NCBI GenBank assembly: GCA_913009765.1
Contig: CAJVYT010000262.1
Span: forward strand, 1-6,359
DNA from: an uncultured candidate division Zixibacteria bacterium
GTDB taxonomy: Bacteria; Zixibacteria; MSB-5A5; GN15; FEB-12
Length of the DNA stretch: 6,359 bases
Reading direction: 5' to 3'
A program made the position numbers and the translations under genes. A model generated the notes under the pieces. The model was given only the letters and a program-made list of their open reading frames with translations, was not told the DNA's origin and searched no databases. Within the stretch, counting starts at the first letter, position 1. The number at the start of each line of letters is the position of its first letter. Shown in pieces: positions 1 to 6,359 of this stretch.

Positions 1-961
1 GCTCAAAATCATTATTTGTATATCCAGGGACAAGAAACCCCCAAAGATAAACATGTTTATCGCCTGTCGTTGTTAGAGGATTATCTTCAATATCGAAATG
101 AACCCAGCTTCCTTCAGGAAGGGAAACATCATTTAATTGAAAGACCCCACCTGTTTTCCATGATTTAGCCTGCAATATCGCTTTATGCTTTTTATCAGTG
201 CCTTTCAGGTAAGGAACATCCGGAACATCTTCGGCTTTGGAGCTTATAAGCTGTGAAATAGTTAGGATACCTTCTTTTTCCAGGCCTGCCGCCGCACGTC
301 CTTGAATGCCATATATGAGGGATAAACTTTCTTTTTCTTCAAAGCCTGGTCTGCAAACACCGTAATAGGGACAAGCTTTGCATTTGCTATGGCTATAGTG
401 AACTACTGGTATTTCATGAGCGTCCATTAGTTCACGCATTTCGGTAACGAACCGATTGACGACTTTGTTAGATTCATCACCTATCTCAGATTGACCACCA
501 TCTCCGTGGAATACAATGGCCGGTAGCCCGTTATTCAACATTCTCCGATAGAATCCGAGTTGAACTTGAATCTCTTTTTTATCTCCACTTAGAGAAAGCT
601 TGGCATCGGCTGCCTGGTATTGGCCGCTTTCATGCCGAAAGAGAAAATCAGGGAAGCCGATAAACCTTTCTTCTTCATCCAGGAGTTGGGCTTGATAGAT
701 TACATCAACGCCTTGTTCCATTAGCTCCATAGTGTGTTCTACCGAGAGAGCTTCATGTACCTCGTAGTCCTGGCTTAACTTTTCCAGAATAGATTTTTCG
801 TGCGCGAGTCCAAGGGCAATCACAAGTTGGTCGAATTCGCCTATCTCAATTTCCAGTCCTTCTGGCGGGTGGTTATCAAACCACACCCTGCGGGCACACA
901 AAGACCAGGATTTTGCATCACTTGGTTTTACGAAATCTACATGTTGTTGACTCTCTGACAC
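1..961 (-). CDS. TM0106-family RecB-like PD-(D/E)XK nuclease with RNase H-like domain (3' part beyond the window)
   Basis: Reading the minus strand from a GTG at 961 gives 320 uninterrupted residues that leave the window at position 1. The N-terminus contains W19-SLCARR with C22. A nuclease core follows: E75-H76, then GFPDFL with D105, then ADAK with D119 and K121, which matches the D...(D/E)xK metal site of RecB/Cas4-like nucleases. C194, C197 and C203 (CKACPYYGVC) together with C22 form the four-cysteine Fe-S signature known from Cas4, AddB and Dna2 nucleases. Near the end, WVHFDIED (D290, E292) followed by VYLWGF looks like the first catalytic motif of the RNase H/DnaQ-like fold found at the C-terminus of TM0106-family proteins. 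The likely role is DNA end processing in the cytoplasm. Family members are about 450 residues long or continue into a superfamily 1 helicase, so the missing part could be either short or large. The gene is divergent from the methylase/helicase operon; joint function is not shown. Confidence 0.85.
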   Translation of the reverse strand, partial: MSESQQHVDFVKPSDAKSWSLCARRVWFDNHPPEGLEIEIGEFDQLVIALGLAHEKSILEKLSQDYEVHEALSVEHTMELMEQGVDVIYQAQLLDEEERFIGFPDFLFRHESGQYQAADAKLSLSGDKKEIQVQLGFYRRMLNNGLPAIVFHGDGGQSEIGDESNKVVNRFVTEMRELMDAHEIPVVHYSHSKCKACPYYGVCRPGFEEKESLSLIYGIQGRAAAGLEKEGILTISQLISSKAEDVPDVPYLKGTDKKHKAILQAKSWKTGGVFQLNDVSLPEGSWVHFDIEDNPLTTTGDKHVYLWGFLVPGYTNNDFE

Positions 962-973
962 TCTTTACCTTTT
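962..973 (-). promoter_or_regulatory. Ribosome binding site fixing the GTG start of the nuclease gene
   Basis: On the minus strand AAAAGG (973 to 968) lies 6 bases before the GTG at 961. An in-frame TAA is only two codons upstream of that GTG (967-965), so no longer N-terminus is possible. The next in-frame ATG comes after C22 and the WSLCARR motif, so GTG is the only start that keeps the family's N-terminus. Confidence 0.6.
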
Positions 974-984
974 CCCTTCGTCTC

Positions 985-1002
985 GTTAGAACTGTAGCTA
1001 AC
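985..1002. repeat. Short inverted repeat in the divergent intergenic region (possible operator)
   Basis: GTTAG (985-989) and CTAAC (998-1002) are perfect reverse complements around an 8-base gap. The dyad would lie in the leader of the nuclease gene, between its candidate -10 box and its ribosome binding site. Five-base arms can arise by chance, so a regulatory role is only a suggestion. Confidence 0.25.
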
Positions 1003-1021
1003 TCCATGAATTTCACTGCTC

Positions 1022-1050
1022 AGAATAACTGATTATTGCAGGTTCCTCAA
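1022..1050 (-). promoter_or_regulatory. Candidate promoter for the RecB-like nuclease gene
   Basis: Read on the minus strand, TTGAGG (1050 to 1045, four matches to the sigma70 -35 box) and TATTCT (1027 to 1022, four matches to -10) are separated by exactly 17 bases. The -10 box ends about 60 bases before the GTG start. The match is moderate and was found by eye. It overlaps the candidate promoter for the opposite operon. Confidence 0.3.
1024..1037. repeat. AT-rich inverted repeat overlapping both candidate promoters (possible operator)
   Basis: AATAA (1024-1028) and TTATT (1033-1037) are reverse complements around CTGA. The element touches the minus-strand -10 candidate (1022-1027) and the plus-strand -35 candidate (1036-1041), so one bound protein could affect both directions. 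The small HTH protein encoded just downstream is the obvious candidate ligand. The arms are short and AT-rich, so chance is a real alternative. Confidence 0.25.
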
Positions 1051-1064
1051 TTTTCCTTTATTCT
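1036..1064 (+). promoter_or_regulatory. Candidate promoter for the HTH-helicase-DUF4391-Mod operon
   Basis: TTGCAG (1036-1041) and TATTCT (1059-1064) are spaced by 17 bases and lie about 30 bases before the ATG at 1093. Match to sigma70 consensus is three of six and four of six, so this is weak. TATGCT at 1070-1075 is an alternative -10 without a convincing -35. The leader would be short. Confidence 0.25.
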
Positions 1065-1092
1065 CTCATTATGCTAGTTGATGAGTTGAATA

Positions 1093-1284
1093 ATGACTGA
1101 TGAAATTCTGACCTTAAAAGAGGTCGCTAAATATTTAAAGCTGGCTGAGAAAACAGCGTACCGTCTTGTAGCAGAGGGCAAACTGCCTGGCTTTAAGGTG
1201 GGTGGTAGCTGGCGTTTTAGGAAATTCGATATAGAAGAGTGGATCAATCGGCAAAGTAATAGCAAAAAGAGTCAGAGTAGATAG
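1093..1284 (+). CDS. Small excisionase/MerR-like helix-turn-helix DNA-binding protein
   Basis: The 63-residue protein has the typical single-domain pattern of the excisionase-family HTH: LTLKEVAKYL (residues 6-15) and TAYRLVAEGKLPGFKVG (about 21-37) form the helix-turn-helix, and GSWRFRKFDIEEWI (about 38-51) forms the wing and final helix. A basic, polar tail follows. Such proteins bind DNA as small regulators or, in phages, as excision factors; no integrase or attachment site is visible here, so a local transcription regulator of this operon and perhaps of the divergent nuclease is more likely. The ATG at 1093 has only a weak upstream GA-rich stretch (GATGAG at 1080-1085). The helicase follows 15 bases later in the same reading frame, separated by a single TAG stop and six sense codons' worth of sequence or less, with no second stop. 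Confidence 0.85.
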   Translation: MTDEILTLKEVAKYLKLAEKTAYRLVAEGKLPGFKVGGSWRFRKFDIEEWINRQSNSKKSQSR

Positions 1285-1299
1285 GGGTTTGAGTTACCG

Positions 1300-4200
1300 G
1301 TGTTATTAGATAACAAAAATAACGGGCATGTAGGTAATGAGTTGAGGAAAAATCTCTTGGCTGGTTCCAGGCTGTCCGTATTATCAAGTCTCTTTTCCAT
1401 CCATGGCTACGCTTCCTTAAGGAAAGAGCTAAATCGTGTGGAAGGTATGAGGCTTCTCTTGTCTGATTGGGATGACTACCAGCCTCAATCATTGGTTGGC
1501 TCTGAAGCGGCGCTAAGACTAATCAATAAACTTGATCAAAAACACATCGCCAGAGAATGTGCAAAATGGCTTTCTGGAAAAGTAGAAGTGAAAGCCTTAG
1601 TTGACCAAGGTAAAGTTAATCAAAACCTATTTCATGTCGAAAACGGAGAACGGTCATCTTTTGCAATACAGGGTAGCTCTGATTTCACTGCAACAGGATT
1701 GGGAGATGCGGAATCTGATACCTACCTAATGAACATGGGTATATCAGATAATGATGGAGCCCATCAACTTCTCGACTGGTTCAATAATATTTGGTCTGAC
1801 AGCAATGCTGTCCAAGATATTAAGGACGACTTCAGGAAAAAACTTGAATTTATAGCTTCAGATCAGTCTGGAAAGTTTATCTACTTCCTAACCTTGTACA
1901 ATATTTTCAAAGACCTCATCGAAGATATTGATGAAGAAAATATTATAAAAACTAAAACAGGTTTTAAAGATACTCTTGTATGGAACAAGCTTTACAAATT
2001 TCAGAAAGATGGAGTTTTAGGGGCAATAGACAAGCTGGAAAAACACAACGGTTGTATCATTGCAGATAGCGTGGGTCTTGGTAAGACCTTCGAGGCTCTT
2101 GCGGTTGTAAAATATTATGAACTCCGTAATGACAGGATTCTGGTGCTTTGTCCGAAAAAGCTTAGAGACAACTGGACAATGTATACGATTAATGACAAGC
2201 GTAACCTGCTTGCCGGTGACCGTTTCAATTACGATGTCCTTAATCACACTGATTTAAACCGATTAAGTGGACTCTCTGGTGAAATAAATCTGGCAACGCT
2301 AAATTGGGGAAACTATGATCTTATTGTTATCGATGAGTCTCATAATTTTCGGAACAATAATCCTAGTAAAGGCGTTAAGACACGCTACCGTCGATTAATG
2401 GAAGATATTATCCAGTCTGGTGTAAAAACAAAAGTTTTAATGCTCTCGGCCACGCCAGTGAATAACCGGATGAACGATCTTAAAAATCAAGTGGCATTCA
2501 TTACTGAGGCGAGAGATGATGCGTTTTCTGATAATGGGATTAAAAGTATAGATAGCACGCTGAGATATGCTCAGAAACAGTTTAACCAATGGGTAAAAAG
2601 ACCTGTTGATGAACGTACTGTTGCTTCATTGCTTGGCAGTATGAGTTTCGGGTATTTCAAGCTTCTGGATATTGTAACAATTGCTCGTTCTCGCAAGCAC
2701 ATAGAAAAATACTATGGTACGGCGGAAATGGGTGAATTCCCGCATAGACTGCCTCCGCAAAACATAAAAACTGATATTGATTCACTAGGGGATTATCCAT
2801 TTCTTGTTGAAGTAAATCGGGATATACGCCACTTACATTTGGCTGCATATTCACCTCTGAAATATGTAAGCGCAGATAAGCGCGATGAATATGATCGACG
2901 CTATTCTATGGAGGTAGGTGAAGGTAAAGGAATATTCAAGCAAATTGACCGTGAAGAAAGCTTGCTTCACCTCATGCGTATCAATCTATTAAAGAGAATG
3001 GAAAGCTCAATAAGTTCTTTTGCTGTAACAGTAGGACGATTATTGGCCCAGGTGGACGAGCTGCTAGGGAAAATCGAAAACCATTCAAGTCAAGAAATTG
3101 AAGAGCTGAGTATTGAGGAAGTGGAAATTGACTCTTCTGAACTCGCTGACTTGATGGCAGGCAACAAGATCAAGGTCTTGATTCAAGACACAGATCTGAT
3201 TCGATGGAAGCAGGATTTGGAAGAAGACAAGACGCTTCTTGAAAAGCTTCTAAAAGATGCCTATAAAATTATACCGGATCGCGACGCAAAGCTTGAAAAG
3301 CTGAAATTAGCCTTAAAAGAAAAAATCAACAACCCGATCAATCCAGGAAATAAAAAGGCAATCATCTTTACAGCTTTTTCCGACACGGCGTTTTATCTCT
3401 ACGAAAATATATCGGAATGGGTTGAAAAAGAACTGGGAGTTCACCTGGCGATCATAACGGGCGGTGGTGGTAATAAAACGACCTTGTTCGGCGTCGGCAG
3501 TGAATTCAACGACATTCTCACAGCCTTCTCTCCAGTCTCGAAGGAAAGAGACAAAATAGACCCGGAAGCAACTTCTGAGATAGATATTCTCATCGCTACA
3601 GACTGCATCAGTGAGGGTCAAAACCTTCAGGATTGTGACACACTTATAAATTATGACATTCACTGGAATCCCGTAAGAATTATTCAACGTTTTGGGCGTA
3701 TAGACCGGCTTGGGTCCAAAAATACACAGATTCAACTCGTTAATTTCTGGCCGAATCTTGAGCTTGATGAATATATCAATCTGGAGGCCAGAGTATCTGG
3801 CCGTATGGTGCTTCTGGATATATCTGCTACAGGCGAAGAAAACGTCATAGATGAAAACAGTCAGGAAATGAATGATCTTGAATATCGGCGGAAGCAACTC
3901 CAGCAACTACAAACGGCAGTGGTTGACCTGGAGGACATAGCCGGAGGCGTATCAATCACCGATTTGACTTTGAATGACTTCCGCATGGATTTGTCGGATT
4001 ATATGAAGGAAAACATTCAGGCGCTTGAGGTTGCCCCAAACGGTTTTTACGCAGCAGTGACGCTGGATAACGATTTAAAAACAGAAGGGTTAAAACCAGG
4101 AGTAATCTTTTGTTTGAAGAACATAAGAAACGGGAAACATGCTGTGCAGGTTGATGAGAACTATCCACTTGCTCCTTACTTTATGGTTTATGTGACAGAC

Positions 4201-4530
4201 GATGCAGCGGTGGAGCTAAATTTCACCCAGAGCAAAAAAGTACTCGATCTCATGAAGAAACAAGCGTTTCTTTCTGATGAGATTGATATGAACGCTATTG
4301 AAGAGGTGAATACCAAAACTAAACATGGGGCTGATATGGAGCACTATCAGCACCTTTTGGCTGTAGCAGTAGATAACGTTGCTGGTAAAAGTGAAGAAAA
4401 AGGCGTTCAAAGCCTGTTTACTAAGGGTGGAACCGTTCTTACGGCGACCAGCAGCCAGGGTATAGAAGACTTTGCAGTCGTGACATACCTCATTATTACT
4501 GAAGCCATGGAAAATGAGGGGGTACGATGA
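1300..4530 (+). CDS. SNF2-like (superfamily 2) helicase/translocase with PLD-like N-terminal region
   Basis: The 1076-residue protein carries a complete set of SF2 motifs: KFQKDGV (233-239), Walker A DSVGLGKT (256-263), DESH (345-348), SATP (383-386), motif IV-like KAIIFTAFSD (686-695), ATDCISEGQNLQ (766-777) and the arginine-finger motif QRFGRIDRLG (796-805). Spacing and the GRIDRLG signature resemble the RapA/SNF2-like class, which moves on double-stranded DNA using ATP without necessarily unwinding it. Residues about 15-175 resemble a phospholipase D-like domain (FSIHGYASL near 32-40, GSSDFTATGL at 125-134), but the expected HxK reads H112-V-E114, so catalysis there is doubtful. Residues 590-680 are charged and probably helical. 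The region after 880 has no motif I recognise. The GTG start at 1300 follows AGGGG at 1283-1287, overlapping the stop of the HTH gene, with a rather long 12-base gap. It shares ATGA with the next gene. It is most likely the motor of the defence module; it is not a classical Res subunit, as no nuclease motif is evident. Confidence 0.88.
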   Translation: MLLDNKNNGHVGNELRKNLLAGSRLSVLSSLFSIHGYASLRKELNRVEGMRLLLSDWDDYQPQSLVGSEAALRLINKLDQKHIARECAKWLSGKVEVKALVDQGKVNQNLFHVENGERSSFAIQGSSDFTATGLGDAESDTYLMNMGISDNDGAHQLLDWFNNIWSDSNAVQDIKDDFRKKLEFIASDQSGKFIYFLTLYNIFKDLIEDIDEENIIKTKTGFKDTLVWNKLYKFQKDGVLGAIDKLEKHNGCIIADSVGLGKTFEALAVVKYYELRNDRILVLCPKKLRDNWTMYTINDKRNLLAGDRFNYDVLNHTDLNRLSGLSGEINLATLNWGNYDLIVIDESHNFRNNNPSKGVKTRYRRLMEDIIQSGVKTKVLMLSATPVNNRMNDLKNQVAFITEARDDAFSDNGIKSIDSTLRYAQKQFNQWVKRPVDERTVASLLGSMSFGYFKLLDIVTIARSRKHIEKYYGTAEMGEFPHRLPPQNIKTDIDSLGDYPFLVEVNRDIRHLHLAAYSPLKYVSADKRDEYDRRYSMEVGEGKGIFKQIDREESLLHLMRINLLKRMESSISSFAVTVGRLLAQVDELLGKIENHSSQEIEELSIEEVEIDSSELADLMAGNKIKVLIQDTDLIRWKQDLEEDKTLLEKLLKDAYKIIPDRDAKLEKLKLALKEKINNPINPGNKKAIIFTAFSDTAFYLYENISEWVEKELGVHLAIITGGGGNKTTLFGVGSEFNDILTAFSPVSKERDKIDPEATSEIDILIATDCISEGQNLQDCDTLINYDIHWNPVRIIQRFGRIDRLGSKNTQIQLVNFWPNLELDEYINLEARVSGRMVLLDISATGEENVIDENSQEMNDLEYRRKQLQQLQTAVVDLEDIAGGVSITDLTLNDFRMDLSDYMKENIQALEVAPNGFYAAVTLDNDLKTEGLKPGVIFCLKNIRNGKHAVQVDENYPLAPYFMVYVTDDAAVELNFTQSKKVLDLMKKQAFLSDEIDMNAIEEVNTKTKHGADMEHYQHLLAVAVDNVAGKSEEKGVQSLFTKGGTVLTATSSQGIEDFAVVTYLIITEAMENEGVR

Positions 4531-5303
4531 TCGATACTTTCCTCGAACAACTTTCTATTCCAAAATCCTGTGAACTTAACAAGCCAGTTTACAAGAAAGA
4601 CTTTTTGGAAAATGGCCTTCTCGATGCGACGGATAAAAAGGCGTTAAAAGAGGACGTCGATAAAATACGATGGCTCTATACCCTCAAGCCTTCGACGATA
4701 AATATCTCGGCTTACTCGGACGATGAAAAAGACTACCCGGAAGTTGCAGTTTTACATGTAGATCTATTGTCACCAGGCCGAGCAAAACGAATAGCGTCCT
4801 TTATGCAGCGCTCTATTCCATATCCGCTTGTTTTGCTTTTCAGTTTTGAGAATACTCTATGTGTCAGTTTGGCCGAAAAAAGAATAAATCAGTCTGATAA
4901 GGAAAAATGGGTGGTTGAAGATAACTATGACACTGATTGGATTAATCTTGATCAACCGACAGATCAACAGGCAGACTTCCTTGCAGACTGTAACATTAAC
5001 AACTTTTTGTTTTCTAATTTCCTAGCATTCTATAAAAGTATTTTAGATAGAGTTATTGCTTTGAATTGTGCAGCTTACACTGGGGCGTATAAACTATATA
5101 AACCAGAAATAAGTGATAGAGCAGAAGATAAACGAAATTCTAATAGAGTTGCTTGTCTGCGAGAATTGGAAAATCTCAATTCAACCAAAGCAGAAATAAC
5201 AACCCGATTAAAAAAAGAAAAACAAATGGGTAAGCAGGTAGAGATGAATACGCAAATCAAGCAGATCGATGACCAAATCGAACAGATTAAAGAGAATATT
5301 TAA
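4527..5303 (+). CDS. DUF4391-type protein with C-terminal coiled coil
   Basis: This 258-residue protein resembles the DUF4391 family, whose biochemical role I do not know. Visible traits are a central hydrophobic strand segment IPYPLVLLFSFE (97-108) followed by LAEKRIN (115-121) and WVVEDNYDTDWI (128-139), which are the family-like landmarks, and a strongly charged heptad-like tail (about 203-258) likely to form a coiled coil. No signal peptide, membrane segment or catalytic motif is apparent. The ATG overlaps the helicase stop as ATGA, preceded by GAGGGGG at 4516-4522, which implies translational coupling and balanced expression. The methylase starts 9 bases after its stop. From its position between a DNA translocase and a Mod methylase, a bridging or structural subunit is a reasonable inference. 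The family assignment rests on recognition of sequence style and context, not on a search. Confidence 0.7.
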   Translation: MIDTFLEQLSIPKSCELNKPVYKKDFLENGLLDATDKKALKEDVDKIRWLYTLKPSTINISAYSDDEKDYPEVAVLHVDLLSPGRAKRIASFMQRSIPYPLVLLFSFENTLCVSLAEKRINQSDKEKWVVEDNYDTDWINLDQPTDQQADFLADCNINNFLFSNFLAFYKSILDRVIALNCAAYTGAYKLYKPEISDRAEDKRNSNRVACLRELENLNSTKAEITTRLKKEKQMGKQVEMNTQIKQIDDQIEQIKENI

Positions 5304-5312
5304 GAGGTCAGT

Positions 5313-6359
5313 ATGGAAAACAAAAACACAATGAAGAAAGTCACTCTGGAAGAAGGAAAAAGTCTCGATATTGTGAAAGAAAATATTGAGGTGCTGAAAA
5401 GCGCTTTTCCTGAAGCCTTCACAGAAAATGGCGTGAATTTTGACACGCTGCGGCAGTTGCTTGGTGACGAAGTTGATGAGGGCGAGGAAAAATACGGCCT
5501 CAATTGGCATGGTAAGAAGAAGGCGCGCCAGATAGCATTGACGCCATCAACAGGCACTCTGCGTCCCTGCCCTGAAGAAAGCGTTGATTGGGATACTACG
5601 CAGAACCTGTTCATTGAGGGTGACAACCTGGAGGTTCTGAAGCTCTTACAGAAGAGTTACGCGGGAAAGATCAAAATGATCTATATCGACCCGCCATATA
5701 ACACTGGCAAGGAATTTATCTATCCCGACCGTTTTCAGGACAACTTGGATACTTACCTTAAATATACCGGTCAAAAGGATGATGAAGGGTTCAAAATTAG
5801 TTCAAATACGGAGAGTTCAGGTCGGTATCACACCAACTGGCTGAATATGATGTACTCGCGCTTGAAAACAGCCAGAAGTCTTTTAAGAGATGATGGGGTT
5901 GTGTTTGTTTCGATTGATGATACTGAGCTGGGTAGCCTGAAAAATATTTGTAACGAAATATTTGGTGAAGAAAATCTAGTCGGATGTGTGTCAGTTGTTA
6001 GCAATCTAAAAGGGAGAAGTGACGATAAGTATCTAGCTACCGCTCACAATTACTTATTGGGGTATTCAAAAGGAGAGTTTGAGTCATATGGGGTTCCGCT
6101 TCCTGAAGAATATCTTGATGATTATCCAAAGGAAGATCAGAACGGGCGTAAATACCGTTTGCAGGGGCTTAGGAAACGTGGTTCTGGAGCTAGAAGAGAA
6201 GACCGTCCAAATATGTTTTTCCCGATATTTGTGTCCAAAAATACGCAAAAAATCAGTCTAATTAAATCAGACGAATATTCTGAAGAAGTAACGCCAAAAC
6301 TATCGGATGGGTCAGACGGGCGGTGGCGATGGGGTAAAGAAACGACCGCTGCGCGATCT
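5313..6359 (+). CDS. Type III-like adenine-specific DNA methyltransferase (Mod), C-terminus beyond the window
   Basis: The 349 visible residues are open to the right edge. The protein would transfer a methyl group from S-adenosylmethionine to adenine N6 at a specific site. NLFIEGDNLEVLKLL (98-112) and MIYIDPPYNTGKEF (122-135) are the hallmark Mod block, with the catalytic DPPY at 126-129. NWLNMMYSRLKTARSLL (175-191) and DDGVVFVSIDD (193-203) follow, as in beta-class N6-adenine methylases where the catalytic motif precedes the target-recognition region. Residues from about 222 on (LLGYSK at 248-253, DQNGRKYRL at 275-283, RREDRPNMFFPI at 294-305) match the usual start of the target-recognition segment. 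The AdoMet-binding FxGxG motif is expected further downstream, so its absence here is not a defect. The ATG has AGAGG at 5303-5307, 5 bases upstream, overlapping the DUF4391 stop. An internal ATG at codon 7 is a less likely start. No simple-sequence repeat that could cause phase variation is seen. Confidence 0.92.
   Translation, partial: MENKNTMKKVTLEEGKSLDIVKENIEVLKSAFPEAFTENGVNFDTLRQLLGDEVDEGEEKYGLNWHGKKKARQIALTPSTGTLRPCPEESVDWDTTQNLFIEGDNLEVLKLLQKSYAGKIKMIYIDPPYNTGKEFIYPDRFQDNLDTYLKYTGQKDDEGFKISSNTESSGRYHTNWLNMMYSRLKTARSLLRDDGVVFVSIDDTELGSLKNICNEIFGEENLVGCVSVVSNLKGRSDDKYLATAHNYLLGYSKGEFESYGVPLPEEYLDDYPKEDQNGRKYRLQGLRKRGSGARREDRPNMFFPIFVSKNTQKISLIKSDEYSEEVTPKLSDGSDGRWRWGKETTAARS

Noticed and set aside
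1..961. Nuclease as a CRISPR-associated Cas4
   Set aside because: The Fe-S and PD-(D/E)XK pattern is shared, but the protein continues into an RNase H-like domain and no repeat array or cas gene is present.
1093..1284. HTH protein as a phage excisionase marking a prophage or integrative element
   Set aside because: The fold is the same, but no integrase, attachment-site repeat or phage gene is in the window; a local regulator fits better.
3313..3906. Antisense open frame of 197 codons inside the helicase gene
   Set aside because: It lies opposite a strongly supported SF2 helicase region containing motifs IV to VI, has no recognisable domain, and has an unnatural F/Y/C-rich composition.
1300..4530. 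Helicase as the Res subunit of the type III system
   Set aside because: The motifs and GRIDRLG context are SNF2/RapA-like, no C-terminal PD-(D/E)XK endonuclease motif is visible, and Res is normally encoded after mod.
5208..5626. Two antisense open frames (100 and 108 codons) across the DUF4391-Mod junction
   Set aside because: They mirror the A-rich coding strand, giving F/S/L-rich proteins with no domain, and overlap the well-supported start of mod.
5313..5700. Phase-variable simple repeats in the 5' part of mod
   Set aside because: Many type III mod genes have tandem short repeats there; I looked and found no tandem repeat tract.
6079..6261. Plus-strand open frame of 60 codons inside mod
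   Set aside because: It is out of frame with the clear methylase reading frame, lacks a ribosome site of note and shows no family resemblance.

Overview
The window holds a tightly packed gene cluster that looks like part of a bacterial defence (restriction-modification type) locus. The DNA is moderately AT-rich, uses ATG and GTG starts with GA-rich Shine-Dalgarno sites, and has very short intergenic gaps. No rRNA, tRNA, integrase, transposase, CRISPR array or other taxonomic marker is present. A mesophilic Gram-negative bacterium, perhaps a proteobacterium, is plausible but is only an impression from gene style.

Layout. Positions 961 to 1 (minus strand, running off the left edge) encode the first 320 residues of a TM0106-type RecB-like nuclease: a PD-(D/E)XK core, a four-cysteine Fe-S signature, and the start of an RNase H-like domain. 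A 131-base divergent intergenic region (962-1092) follows, with weak candidate promoters facing each way and two short dyads. On the plus strand come four co-directional genes: a 63-residue excisionase/MerR-like helix-turn-helix protein (1093-1284); a 1076-residue SNF2-like helicase with a PLD-like N-terminal region (1300-4530); a 258-residue DUF4391-type protein with a C-terminal coiled coil (4527-5303, overlapping the helicase by ATGA); and the first 349 residues of a type III (Mod-like, beta-class) adenine DNA methyltransferase (5313 to the right edge).

How the parts may work together (inference). The plus-strand genes are spaced 15, -4 and 9 bases apart and so probably form one operon, with the small HTH protein as a likely local regulator. 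Mod should mark host DNA. The helicase would be the DNA-translocating motor and DUF4391 an adaptor or unknown subunit. A classical type III system needs a Res subunit (DEAD-like helicase plus PD-(D/E)XK nuclease), and none is visible; it would be expected just beyond the right edge. The extra SNF2/PLD-like helicase and DUF4391 are not part of a minimal Mod/Res system, so this looks like an extended or composite type III-like defence module, in the general spirit of DISARM (methylase plus SNF2 helicase plus PLD-type protein) but with different genes. Whether the divergent nuclease belongs to it cannot be decided here.
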